Positions 7,550-15,944 of a stretch of DNA of 50,553 nt are shown here, one piece after another (positions within the stretch are counted from its first letter, which is position 1; each line of letters begins with the position of its first letter). Both the position numbers and the translations under genes were made by a program. Under the pieces are notes generated by a model that saw only the letters and a program-made list of their open reading frames with translations, did no database searches and was not told the origin of the DNA. This stretch comes from JAPLJU01 sp964547985. Lineage in GTDB: Bacteria; Desulfobacterota; Syntrophia; Syntrophales; UBA2192. The stretch spans positions 1-50,553 of the forward strand of contig CAZJPV010000015.1 in assembly GCA_964547985.1 (NCBI GenBank), given 5' to 3'.

Positions 7550-8638
7550 ATGGAATCGAGTGAACTCAACCTGGTTGCCACGATCATGGCCGGAGGCACG
7601 GGAACGAGATTCTGGCCCATGAGCACGAAGAATAGGCCCAAGCAGTTCTTGAAGCTCTTCGGCGAAAGGAGCCTCCTGCAGAAGAGTTATGACCGGATTC
7701 GTGACCTTTTGCCGGTCGAGAGAGTTCTCGTTCTGACTAACGCGGCCCATGTAGTGCTGGTCCGGGAGCAGTTGCCCGAACTTCCCCCCGGGAACGTCAT
7801 CGGGGAGCCCCTCAAGCGCGACACCGCTGCAGCTGTCGGACTCGCGGCGGCGCTCTGCCGGAGGCGTTTCGGAAACCCCGTTATCCTGACCCTCACGGCC
7901 GATCATTTGATTGAACCCGTCGACCTTTTTCAAAAGACCCTTCTCTCCGCGGCGGGGAAAGCCTCCGAGGACAATGTGCTCTATACCTTCGGCATCAAGC
8001 CGGATTACCCGGCCACGGGCTACGGGTATCTGGAGTTCGGCCAGCGGGTCTGCCAGGACGGCGGGATCGAGCATTTCGAGCTTGTGAGATTCAAGGAAAA
8101 ACCGGACGTGGAAACGGCGAAGAGCTATCTATCCCTGGGCAGGTTTTACTGGAACTCCGGGATGTTTGTCTGGACGGCTGACGCCATCCTGCGGGAGTTG
8201 GAGGCAAAACTCCCTAATCATTATCGGTGTATGACGGGAGCGGCTGCAAGCGACGGGACCCCGGCATGGCAAAAGGCGCTGGAGGATGCGTTCCACGAGG
8301 TTCACGCCATTTCCATCGACTACGGTGTGATGGAAAAAGCGGCTCGTGTCAGGGCCGTGGCCGCCCGATTTTCGTGGACGGACGTGGGGGGATGGCTCTC
8401 CATCGAGGCATACCTTCCGAAGGACAGGGCGGGAAACGCCTTCCGGGGTGAAATCTTCACGCTCGACAGCGGGGGGAATCTTGTCTTTTGCGAAGACGCT
8501 GATGAGCAGGTGATGCTGATCGGTCTTAAGGATCTCGTCATCGTCCGGACCGGAAAGAAGACCCTCATCATGAAGAAAGAAAAGGCCGAGGAACTCAAAA
8601 ATCTCGTCAGGGCCCTTGAAGAGAAAGAAAGCACTTAA
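7550..8638 (+). CDS. manC: Mannose-1-phosphate guanylyltransferase
   Basis: A 362-residue nucleotidyltransferase with the signature GGTGTRFWPMS...RPKQFL near residue 13, then EPLKRDTAAAVGLAA, LTADHLIE, GYGYLEFG, FKEKPD and YWNSGMFVW, all characteristic of GDP-mannose pyrophosphorylases. It makes GDP-mannose from GTP and mannose-1-phosphate. It ends after the catalytic and short C-terminal parts and lacks the isomerase cupin of long ManC proteins, which is encoded immediately upstream. The start at 7550 has AGGAC upstream. GDP-mannose would feed surface polysaccharide; no glycosyltransferase cluster follows here, only the trehalose island. Confidence 0.9.
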   Translation: MESSELNLVATIMAGGTGTRFWPMSTKNRPKQFLKLFGERSLLQKSYDRIRDLLPVERVLVLTNAAHVVLVREQLPELPPGNVIGEPLKRDTAAAVGLAAALCRRRFGNPVILTLTADHLIEPVDLFQKTLLSAAGKASEDNVLYTFGIKPDYPATGYGYLEFGQRVCQDGGIEHFELVRFKEKPDVETAKSYLSLGRFYWNSGMFVWTADAILRELEAKLPNHYRCMTGAAASDGTPAWQKALEDAFHEVHAISIDYGVMEKAARVRAVAARFSWTDVGGWLSIEAYLPKDRAGNAFRGEIFTLDSGGNLVFCEDADEQVMLIGLKDLVIVRTGKKTLIMKKEKAEELKNLVRALEEKEST

Positions 8639-9096
8639 GCACCGTCGCTTCAGAGGTGATAGCCTGAAAGGTTGGAAAAAATGGATTGAAAATAGAAGCA
8701 CAATGAAATTATAATAGTACATAAAAATGATTTCTTAATATATCCGAATACCTCCTTACCCTCATGGCCTCATTTCCTTTCAAGCAGTCCTGATCGATCA
8801 AAAGGAAGTATCATAAGAAATTCAGGGCCGCTTCATCAGAAAGACGCGCTGTAGGACAATAAAAAAAGTCAGCGCACTCATTCATGCCCGTACTTTGTGA
8901 TTGGATGAGGATATATGCTATCCTGTTTACTATACAGGTATCCTGATGGAAGAACTCATACTCGCTGATATCAACCTAATATCGGTTGTGCATGATGACT
9001 CGATTGTGCCCGCTGATCAAAAAAGTGGCCTGGGGGGGTCAATTTCACGCCCTGTTAGCCTGGAATACACGGGGCCTGGACAAGAAGGAGGTTATT
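8639..9096 (+). other. Gene-free AT-rich leader before otsA
   Basis: No convincing gene lies in these 458 bases. GCGCTG near 8848 is complementary to CAGCGC near 8873, a weak hairpin. A short stretch around 9025-9070 (GTGGCCTGGGGGGGTC) is open in the otsA frame but looks like non-coding sequence, so I place the otsA start after it. No riboswitch class was recognised. Confidence 0.5.
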
Positions 9097-10584
9097 GTGG
9101 ACGCCGCATATCTTAGTGGACTTGTTTCCCGGATCACGAAAGGGGCAAAAGTCATTATCGTCTCGAACAGGGAACCCTGTATGCATGAACGGGACATGGG
9201 GGGCATCTGTGTTGTCCGGCCTGCGAGTGGGATGGTCGCTGCCCTTGAACCGATCGTCAGGGCGACGAGAGGAACCTGGGTGGCTCATGGTTCAGGATCG
9301 GCTGACCGTCTCGTCACGGATGAGAAGGGGAGAATTGCTATTCCCCCCGAGGATCCCAAGTACATTCTGAGGCGCCTCTGGCTCACGAAAAAGGAAGAGG
9401 ACGGATATTATTACGGCATTTCCAATCAGGCCCTGTGGCCCCTTTGTCATATCGTTTACACACGGCCCCGGTTCTCGAGAACGGACTGGGAGATTTACGA
9501 GCGCGTAAACAGGCGCTTCTGTGATGCGGTTCTGGAGGAGGTCGGAAGCAGCCCCGCTTTTGTGTTTATACAGGACTACCATCTCGCGTTACTGCCCCGG
9601 ATGCTCAGGAAGGAGAGAGAGGACCTCATCCTCGCTCACTTCTGGCACATTCCCTGGCCCAATCGCGAGGCCTTCCGAATATTTCCCTGGGGGGAAGAGA
9701 TCCTGGACGGGCTGCTCGCCAATGACCTTCTGGGATTTCATATTCAGTATCACTGTAACAATTTCATGGACACGGTGGACCGGGGGATCGAGGCAAAGGT
9801 CGACTACGAACACTACCAGATTTTCCGTGGGGGGCATCCAACCCACGTCCGATCCTTCCCGATCAGTGTGGATTTTCATCAGGTCGGCAAAGACGCGACC
9901 TCTCCCCCTGTGGAGGAAAAACGGCAGAATTTCATCAGGGAGATCGGGGAAAAAATTCTGGAAACAAAGATCTACGTCGGGGCAGACCGGCTGGACTACA
10001 CAAAGGGTATCCCGGAGCGGATGAAGGGATATGACCTCATGCTGAGGCTTCACCCGGAACTCCGGGGAAAAGTAACCCTGCTGCAGCTGGCGGCCCCCAG
10101 CAGGATCCATATAGAAGAATATAGAGACATTAATGAGGAACTCGATGACCTGGTGGATGAAATCAACTGGCGTCATCAGACGGAGGATTGGACCCCCATC
10201 CGTTATCTCCGGGCGCATCACGATTATCATTCCGTTCTTGCTTCCTACAGGATGGCCGATGTGGTCATGGTCACCTCGCTCCACGATGGCATGAATCTTG
10301 TTGCCAAAGAGTTCATTTCCGCCAAAACCGAGGGTGACGGCGTTCTCCTCCTTTCACAGTACACCGGTGCGGCGAGGGAGTTGCCGGATGCCCTTATGGT
10401 TAATCCATATGATATCGATCAGCTCGCTGACGCCATGTACGAGGCTTATCACCTGACTGAAAAAGAGCGAAGGAAACGGCTGAAGCGTTTGAGGAAACAG
10501 GTTCAGATGAACACCGTCTATGACTGGTGCGGAAAGATTTTTGGGGAGCTGGAAAAGATTCTGCTCCTAAAAGAGCGTGGTTGA
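9097..10584 (+). CDS. otsA: Trehalose-6-phosphate synthase (GT20)
   Basis: A 495-residue GT20 enzyme that joins glucose from a nucleotide sugar to glucose-6-phosphate. VIIVSNREP is the N-terminal substrate loop; FIQDYHLALLPRMLR, HIPWPNREAFRIFPW, GFHIQYHCNNF, VGADRLDYTKGIPERMKGYD, LLQLAAPSR and VTSLHDGMNLVAKEF follow in the order of OtsA. The last includes the acidic region that binds the donor sugar. An open frame extends upstream, but the GTG at 9097 has AAGGAGG six bases before it. The otsB start overlaps the stop by one base, so translation is coupled. The protein should provide trehalose-6-phosphate for osmotic or desiccation protection. Confidence 0.92.
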   Translation: MDAAYLSGLVSRITKGAKVIIVSNREPCMHERDMGGICVVRPASGMVAALEPIVRATRGTWVAHGSGSADRLVTDEKGRIAIPPEDPKYILRRLWLTKKEEDGYYYGISNQALWPLCHIVYTRPRFSRTDWEIYERVNRRFCDAVLEEVGSSPAFVFIQDYHLALLPRMLRKEREDLILAHFWHIPWPNREAFRIFPWGEEILDGLLANDLLGFHIQYHCNNFMDTVDRGIEAKVDYEHYQIFRGGHPTHVRSFPISVDFHQVGKDATSPPVEEKRQNFIREIGEKILETKIYVGADRLDYTKGIPERMKGYDLMLRLHPELRGKVTLLQLAAPSRIHIEEYRDINEELDDLVDEINWRHQTEDWTPIRYLRAHHDYHSVLASYRMADVVMVTSLHDGMNLVAKEFISAKTEGDGVLLLSQYTGAARELPDALMVNPYDIDQLADAMYEAYHLTEKERRKRLKRLRKQVQMNTVYDWCGKIFGELEKILLLKERG

Positions 10585-11339
10585 TGCAACCAAAGGTAAA
10601 GGATACCCGCAGACTCTGGATTTTTGATTTCGACGGAACGCTGTCAAATCTGGTGCCCGGACGATCGGCAGCACAGATTCTGCCGGAGGCAAAAAATCTT
10701 CTGAAGGAACTCTCGGATCTGCCGGGCCACCAGGTGGCGGTGCTCTCAAGCCGTCTGCTCGAGGATCTCATCCCGAGGGTCGGTGTCTCCGGGGTCTATC
10801 TGGGAGGCGGAAGCGGCGCCGAGTGGCGTTTAAAAGACGGAATTCAAACAGTCGCGGGAGAAAAATTGGAACGGCTGAAAAAAATCAGAGAGACCGTCAT
10901 GGATGAAATCAACGGGCTGAAGGCTGTACCGGGCGTCGACATTGAAGACAAGAAATGGTCGGTGGCCGTCCACATCAGGAGCGTTTTGCCCGATGCCCGG
11001 GCATCGGTGCTCGATTTTCTCAGGGCGTTTCAAGGGAAGGGCGATATCCGCCTCCTGCGAGGGCCGGAGGTATTTGAGGTACAGCTTCTTCCTGAAATCG
11101 ACAAGCTTTTTGGTGTAAAAACACTTTGCAGGCTGGCATCTTTCGAGCCCCGGGAGGGATTACTCGTCTATGCCGGTGACGATGAGAATGATGCCATAGC
11201 CATGGATTGGGTGATCCGGCAGGGAGGGACGGCGATTTCAATCGGCCCTCGCCCTTTGGTTCCCGGGGTTAGATCGGTGGCGACGCCTGCTGCGCTTGTG
11301 ACAGAGATTGTGCAACTCGCCGGAATTAAATCATTTTGA
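10584..11339 (+). CDS. otsB: Trehalose-6-phosphate phosphatase (HAD)
   Basis: A 251-residue HAD-superfamily phosphatase. Motif I is DFDGTLSNLVP near residue 15, motif II is VLSSR, and motif IV is YAGDDENDAIAM, which differs from the common GDDxTDEDAF. A cap domain carries EVQLLPEIDK..GVKTL, matching the KG-containing region of trehalose phosphatases. It would release trehalose from trehalose-6-phosphate made by OtsA. The ATG at 10584 overlaps the otsA stop by one base (TGATG); an upstream in-frame extension lies entirely within otsA and is discarded. The DUF5752 gene starts 12 bases downstream. Confidence 0.88.
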   Translation: MQPKVKDTRRLWIFDFDGTLSNLVPGRSAAQILPEAKNLLKELSDLPGHQVAVLSSRLLEDLIPRVGVSGVYLGGGSGAEWRLKDGIQTVAGEKLERLKKIRETVMDEINGLKAVPGVDIEDKKWSVAVHIRSVLPDARASVLDFLRAFQGKGDIRLLRGPEVFEVQLLPEIDKLFGVKTLCRLASFEPREGLLVYAGDDENDAIAMDWVIRQGGTAISIGPRPLVPGVRSVATPAALVTEIVQLAGIKSF

Positions 11340-11351
11340 CGGGGGACCTTT

Positions 11352-12023
11352 ATGAATGCTTTTGAAGTGAAGGACTGTGCACTGCTGACGAGGATGAGCG
11401 GCATTCAGCCGGCCTTCAACCTGCGCGAATTGAGGGACCGCATCGCGTTATGCCATCCAGACGTCCTTTACCACCACTTCTGCGAGACGGTGCTGGTCCC
11501 GTCTTTCGACTACCCGGACTACAGGAATGATTTCGCCGTCTGGGCAAGGTGGAGGCTCGGAGACCAGATTCTGTCGGAACGTTTAGGGATGATCGATCCC
11601 TATCTCTACCCGTCCATGGAAGAACTGCGAGGGGCTGCACTGGAGATTATCGATGAAAGGCTCAGCGAGGTCACCATGGTTCCCTGGGCGAGACCGGGAC
11701 ATGAATTCTACTTCATGCAGGCCGTTACGATTGTCTTTGACACGGGGGAGCGCATCAATCACCCGGACGAGCTGTCGAATGTCGTTTCGCGAATGACGAA
11801 TGGCAGTATCTATTTCCACGTACTGGAGGCGAGGAGGCGGTGCCCCGTGGGAGTGGACGATTTTACGGGGTGGCTCAAAGGTTACGATGGAAACTGGGAT
11901 CACTATATAAAGGCTGTTAAGGCCATCGACGTCACATTTCACACGCTTTCCGAAATAAGGCAGGAACTTGTGGAAGCCTTCGCGGGCAAACGGATTCGCA
12001 GACCCAAGGAGCGAAGAACATGA
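11352..12023 (+). CDS. DUF5752 family protein
   Basis: A 223-residue soluble protein that I recognise as DUF5752, a family of unknown function commonly encoded beside TreT-like glycosyltransferases. Visible features are an early CHPDVLYHHFCETVL segment with His and Cys residues, a tryptophan-rich DFAVWARWRLGD, a GHEFYFMQAVTIVFDTG strand pair, and GSIYFHVLEARRR. It starts with ATG at 11352 after GGGGGACC, and its stop overlaps the next start by four bases. The tight placement between otsB and TreT suggests a role in regulating or assisting trehalose synthesis. No catalytic motif is recognised, so no reaction is proposed. Confidence 0.75.
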   Translation: MNAFEVKDCALLTRMSGIQPAFNLRELRDRIALCHPDVLYHHFCETVLVPSFDYPDYRNDFAVWARWRLGDQILSERLGMIDPYLYPSMEELRGAALEIIDERLSEVTMVPWARPGHEFYFMQAVTIVFDTGERINHPDELSNVVSRMTNGSIYFHVLEARRRCPVGVDDFTGWLKGYDGNWDHYIKAVKAIDVTFHTLSEIRQELVEAFAGKRIRRPKERRT

Positions 12024-13258
12024 ATCATTCGTTGGACGATTACATTCCTGTTGTAGGTGACCCCGTCATTCGCCAGCTCAGAACCCTGGGTGAGAAACTG
12101 AAGGGATTGCAGGTTCTCCATGTCAATTCCACTGCAGAGGGGGGCGGCGTGTCGGAGATTCTGACATGGATGGTTCCGTTAATGCGCGACCTCGGACTGG
12201 ACGCCGTCTGGCGGGTCATCATGGGGACGACGCCCTTTTTTAACACGACGAAAGCGATCCACAATGGTTTACAGGGAAGAGACGCGTCCATCTCAAAGAA
12301 AGACTGGGATCATTATGTCGAGGTCAACGCTCAGAACTATGCCGAAATGAAGAACATCCTTGAAAGCGCTGAACTTGTCGTCATCCACGACCCCCAGCCC
12401 GCACCCCTTATTGATTTGTGCACCGGGAGAAAAGGAAAATGGATCTGGCGGGCTCACATTGACATCAGCCGCCCTGTCCGTTCCGTCTGGAAGTCGCTTC
12501 GTCCTTGTGTGGAGAAATATGATGCAAGCATCTTCTCCATGGGGCCGTTTGCGCAACTCCTCCCTCATCCCCAGTTCGTCATCGCGCCGAGCATCGACCC
12601 TTTGAGCGACAAGAACATCGATCTGGAAGAGACCGAACTCGAAAAGGTCAGAAATCTCTTCGGGCTGGATAAAAGCCGCCCCCTTTTGGTGCAGATATCG
12701 CGCTTCGACCGCTTCAAAGACCCCGTGGGGGTCATCCAGGCCTATCGCCTTGTCAAGAAGGTACTGTCGGTTCAACTCGTCCTCGCCGGCGGCGGGGCGA
12801 CCGATGATCCGGAAGGCAAGGAGATCCTCGACGAGGTAAAAGAGGCGGCGGGAGACGATCCTGATATCCACGTCCTGCTCCTCCCGCCAAACTCTCACCG
12901 GACGATCAACGCCCTTCAGCGCTTGGCCGATATCATCATCCAGAAATCGACAAGGGAAGGTTTCGGCCTCACAGTCACGGAGGGACTCTGGAAGGGGAAA
13001 CCCGTTATAGGAGGCGACGTCGGAGGGATTCAGCTGCAGATTTACAATCACTACACGGGCTATCTCATCAACACACCTGAAGGGGCTGCACACCGGATTC
13101 GTTTCCTCCTTCACCACCGGGACAGGATGATCAGTATGGGGAAAACCGCCCGGGAATTCGTGCGTGAAAACTTTCTCCTCACTCGCCACCTCCGGGAATA
13201 CTTGACTCTTTTCTCCTGGATGCTTCGAGCGGAGGGCAAGCACACGATCATGATATGA
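12020..13258 (+). CDS. treT: TreT-like trehalose synthase / GT4 glycosyltransferase
   Basis: A 412-residue GT-B fold glycosyltransferase of the trehalose glycosyltransferring synthase type. The N-terminal half has VLHVNSTAEGGGVSEIL, the donor-side glycine loop, and VVIHDPQPAPL; the C-terminal half has VQISRFDRFKDPVGVI and the E-x7-E motif in STREGFGLTVTEGLWKGKPV, then GDVGGIQLQI. TreT joins NDP-glucose and glucose to trehalose in one step, reversibly. Its presence just after otsA-otsB gives a second route to the same product. It overlaps the DUF5752 gene by four bases. An alternative is a related glucosylglycerate- or glucosylphosphoglycerate-type activity, but the N-terminal motifs favour TreT. 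Confidence 0.82.
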   Translation: MNHSLDDYIPVVGDPVIRQLRTLGEKLKGLQVLHVNSTAEGGGVSEILTWMVPLMRDLGLDAVWRVIMGTTPFFNTTKAIHNGLQGRDASISKKDWDHYVEVNAQNYAEMKNILESAELVVIHDPQPAPLIDLCTGRKGKWIWRAHIDISRPVRSVWKSLRPCVEKYDASIFSMGPFAQLLPHPQFVIAPSIDPLSDKNIDLEETELEKVRNLFGLDKSRPLLVQISRFDRFKDPVGVIQAYRLVKKVLSVQLVLAGGGATDDPEGKEILDEVKEAAGDDPDIHVLLLPPNSHRTINALQRLADIIIQKSTREGFGLTVTEGLWKGKPVIGGDVGGIQLQIYNHYTGYLINTPEGAAHRIRFLLHHRDRMISMGKTAREFVRENFLLTRHLREYLTLFSWMLRAEGKHTIMI

Positions 13259-13332
13259 AATGGGCCGATACTGCCGGAAAATCAAATGGTGATTATGTGG
13301 CCGTATTCAAGATAGGTCACCTTTGCGTTTAT

Positions 13333-13378
13333 CACGAGAACACTTCTCGTGTATATACTTCAAAACCCATCAGGGTTT
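13333..13378. promoter_or_regulatory. Two hairpins upstream of rubrerythrin
   Basis: CACGAGAA-CAC-TTCTCGTG (13333-13351) is a perfect 8-base inverted repeat, and AAACCC-N4-GGGTTT (13363-13378) is a second. They lie 80-125 bases before the rubrerythrin start. The first could be an operator or end the trehalose transcript, although no clear T-tract follows it. Their function is not determined. Confidence 0.4.
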
Positions 13379-13456
13379 AATCCATTCGAGGACGCTTTCA
13401 CCACAGGTCAAGCTTTTAAAGGAATCCATGACAATTCAATACCTAAAGGAGGTTCT

Positions 13457-13951
13457 ATGTCGAAGACGGAAAAAAATCTGAAGGAGGCCTTTGCGGGGGA
13501 GTCCCAGGCAAACAGGAAATACCTGGCCTTCGCGAAAAAAGCGGAGCAGGAGGGTCATCCTCAGGTGGCGAAACTCTTCAGGGCAGCCGCCGAAGCCGAG
13601 ACGGTCCATGCCCATGCCCATCTGCGAGAGCTGGCCGGTATCAGAAGCACCAGGGAAAATCTTCAGGAGGCGATCGAGGGAGAATCGCATGAATTCCAGA
13701 AGATGTACCCGGGGATGATTGAGGATGCGAAGGCCGAAGGGATCAAGGGAGCGCTTCGGTCATTCGAATTTGCAAACGCCGTGGAGAAGATCCATGCAGC
13801 GCTCTATCAAAAAGCGCTCGATAATCTGGGGAAGAATCCCGACGTTACCTATTACGTCTGTCAGGTCTGTGGCTACACGGCGGAAAATGAGCTGCCCGAC
13901 GAATGTCCCGTGTGCAGAGCTAAGAAGCAGGCCTTCAAAAAAACAGAGTAA
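13457..13951 (+). CDS. Rubrerythrin
   Basis: A 164-residue rubrerythrin that reduces hydrogen peroxide in anaerobes. A ferritin-like four-helix domain carries the di-iron ligands (AGESQANRKYL near residue 15, AEAETVHAHAH near 50, GESHEFQ and FEFANAVEKIHAAL), and a C-terminal rubredoxin-type Fe(SCys)4 site is formed by CQVCGY and CPVC. The frame is open 36 codons upstream, but the ATG at 13457 has a near-perfect AAAGGAGG six bases before it, and family members start at this point. It appears monocistronic, preceded by a pair of hairpins. Confidence 0.93.
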   Translation: MSKTEKNLKEAFAGESQANRKYLAFAKKAEQEGHPQVAKLFRAAAEAETVHAHAHLRELAGIRSTRENLQEAIEGESHEFQKMYPGMIEDAKAEGIKGALRSFEFANAVEKIHAALYQKALDNLGKNPDVTYYVCQVCGYTAENELPDECPVCRAKKQAFKKTE

Positions 13952-14119
13952 GGTGCGGCTCTCTTCATAACGAGACGGTGTACGGTTTTATCAAAAGATC
14001 CCGACACTTTGTTAACTTAAAGCATAAAATAAGAGATAATTTACAACTTATTGTTTATAAATAATTAAATAAATTAACTATTAGGACATTCAAAAGATGC
14101 AAGCCCACAGGGAGGTCTT

Positions 14120-14668
14120 ATGAAAAGACTCATGACTTTTGGATTCTGGCTTTTGGTCTTTTCCCTTCTTGTTGGTTGTATGGCCTACGATGCTGCCGTC
14201 ACCGATCGAAAGGTGGAGACCTATGCCAAGGACGAATCCATAGAGGCGGAGATCGCCTCGAAAATGATCGCCGATGACACGGCGAAATTTATGGATGTCT
14301 CTGTTTTCTGCTATAGCGGGAATGTCTACTTGGTCGGTGAGTATGAGACGGACAAGCAGAAGGAACGGGCCATTACGATTGCCAGGGGGGTGAACGGTGT
14401 AACATCCGTAACGCCCTACATACTTGCCAAGCGGGAGGTGAAGGGCTGTGGGTCAACGGATAACGTGACGATCACCTCACAAGTCAAGACGAAACTGATC
14501 GGGGACAAGGATATCTGGTCGACGAATGTGGATGTCAAGACGGTTCAGTGTAATGTAGTCCTTCTCGGGGTTGTCGGGTCGAAGAAAGAGATCGACAAGT
14601 CTATCGCACACACCAAGAGCGTGAAGGGCGTAAGGGGTATCAAATCATTCTTGAGGTCTGTCCGGTAG
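14120..14668 (+). CDS. BON-domain lipoprotein (copy 1)
   Basis: A 182-residue predicted lipoprotein. The N-terminal signal peptide ends in the lipobox LLVGC (lipidated Cys20). Two BON-like repeats follow: IEAEIASKMIADDTAKFMDV...GNVYLVGEY and ITSQVKTKLIGDKDIWSTNV...CNVVLLGVVGSKKEID, each with the alpha-beta-beta pattern and conserved glycine. BON modules bind membranes or peptidoglycan-linked ligands and occur in OsmY/DolP-like envelope proteins. It is a clear paralogue of the protein at 15351. GGGAGG lies upstream, and the 170-base upstream gap is AT-rich. The last 24 bases overlap an opposing gene. Confidence 0.82.
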   Translation: MKRLMTFGFWLLVFSLLVGCMAYDAAVTDRKVETYAKDESIEAEIASKMIADDTAKFMDVSVFCYSGNVYLVGEYETDKQKERAITIARGVNGVTSVTPYILAKREVKGCGSTDNVTITSQVKTKLIGDKDIWSTNVDVKTVQCNVVLLGVVGSKKEIDKSIAHTKSVKGVRGIKSFLRSVR

Positions 14669-15112
14669 GTACTTGCTTCGCGTGTCGCCCGAGAGATCCA
14701 CGTCCCAGTCGACGGAGATTTTTGATGAGGCTATTCTTTTGACGAGAAGGGCGATGATCACGCCGCAGATGAGCGTGAAGATGATATAAAGGGAAAGGCC
14801 AAAAGTAACGTCACCCCTCTGGGCAATCCCGCCGCTCAAATAACCGCAGAGTGCCCCGAGCATACCGCCCAGAAGGACTGCGCGGAGGAAATTCAATCGG
14901 TTGCTGACAATCCCGATGATGCCGCCCATACCCATGAAAAACGGGGTGCTCGTAAAGCTCAGCGCAATGATGCTGCTGATGATTTGCGCACAGTTCTCAC
15001 CTGTGAGGCTCTGGTAGTCCTTTGCGGTAATAATGTACAGGAGCGCCAGGGCGCTGATGAGCAGGGGACCCGTCACGAGACCCACCAGTATGCCCAGAAT
15101 GAGCAATTTCAT
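14645..15112 (-). CDS. Small integral membrane protein of unknown function
   Basis: A 155-residue hydrophobic protein with about four predicted membrane segments: near residues 2-28, 43-68, 78-98 and 103-123. A charged C-terminal tail follows (SKISVDWDVDLSGDTRSK). Glycine-rich stretches (FFMGMGGIIGIV, LLGGMLGALCGYLSGG) are typical of small permease-like or scaffold proteins. No family is recognised. Its 3' end overlaps the first BON lipoprotein gene tail to tail by 24 bases, and it lies between the two paralogues. The start codon has only a weak ribosome binding site. Membrane-like composition over the whole length makes it likely to be real. Confidence 0.6.
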   Translation of the reverse strand: MKLLILGILVGLVTGPLLISALALLYIITAKDYQSLTGENCAQIISSIIALSFTSTPFFMGMGGIIGIVSNRLNFLRAVLLGGMLGALCGYLSGGIAQRGDVTFGLSLYIIFTLICGVIIALLVKRIASSKISVDWDVDLSGDTRSKYLPDRPQE

Positions 15113-15350
15113 ATTTCATGTAGGAAGTTCCAATCTAACAGTATTGTTCAATTCTTCACAAATTTATCCGATTCCAAAAAAATGATCAAAATATTTATGG
15201 GGTTTCTCTGCCGGAGCGAGCACTTAAAGGGACGATCTTGTCTCAAGAACGAGCTTTAGAAAAAAGCGAGACCGACTGCTATGTACGTCTCGTTGGCCCA
15301 CCGGTTGCATAAAAGTTACATTAAAACATGAATTTCCGTGAGGTGACGCC

Positions 15351-15926
15351 GTGAAAAAATATGCATTTTATTGGGTACTTTTGGTCGTTCTTTTTCTGTT
15401 CGCCGGTTGCACTGTCTATGACACCGTCATCCGTGAACGCAACGCGGAGGTCTATGCCAGGGATGGGGTGAAGGAGGCTACGATCAAGGCGAAATTCATC
15501 GAGGACCCCAGCGTTAAAGCGATGGATGTATCAATCAACTTTTATGGCGGGCAGGCGTATCTCGTGGGCGAATATGACTCGCCGTATCAGAGAGACCGTG
15601 CCGTCATGCTGGCGGGAAGTGTCAGCGGCGTGAAGTCGGTGATGGCCTATCTTCTTCCAAAGATGAAGGATGAACGCTGCGGGCCTGCCGATAACACGCG
15701 GATCAACTCGGAGGTGAAGGCGAAGATTCTCCGGGACAGCGGAATCTGGTCCACGAGCGTCGATGTCAAATCCGTCCAGTGCAATGTCGTTCTTCTGGGC
15801 GTCGTCGGTTCCCAGAGGGAAATCGGAAGGGCCGTCGACCATGCCTTCAGCATCTCCGGTGTCAGGAAGGTCAAGAGTTTTCTGATTTCAGCCCAGGAAG
15901 AGAAAACACCTGTTGCGAAAAAGTAG
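15351..15926 (+). CDS. BON-domain lipoprotein (copy 2)
   Basis: A 191-residue paralogue of the lipoprotein at 14120. The signal peptide ends in LFAGC (Cys20), and two BON-like repeats follow. The second shares the run DIWSTNVDVK/GIWSTSVDVK and QCNVVLLGVVGS with copy 1. It has a short charged C-terminal extension (EEKTPVAKK). The start is GTG at 15351 with GAGGTG nine bases upstream. The duplication probably arose in tandem, with the small membrane gene trapped in between. An envelope-stress or membrane-maintenance role fits the family but is not shown here. Confidence 0.82.
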   Translation: MKKYAFYWVLLVVLFLFAGCTVYDTVIRERNAEVYARDGVKEATIKAKFIEDPSVKAMDVSINFYGGQAYLVGEYDSPYQRDRAVMLAGSVSGVKSVMAYLLPKMKDERCGPADNTRINSEVKAKILRDSGIWSTSVDVKSVQCNVVLLGVVGSQREIGRAVDHAFSISGVRKVKSFLISAQEEKTPVAKK

Positions 15927-15944
15927 GAATTTGTAATTCAGGGA

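Noticed and set aside
9020..9070. GTGGCCTGGGGGGGTC stretch as an insertion-sequence remnant
   Set aside because: It faintly recalls text near IS21-type ends, but no inverted repeats or transposase fragments were found.
8986..9096. Upstream extension of otsA
   Set aside because: The frame is open but has no family similarity, and a strong ribosome binding site precedes the GTG at 9097.
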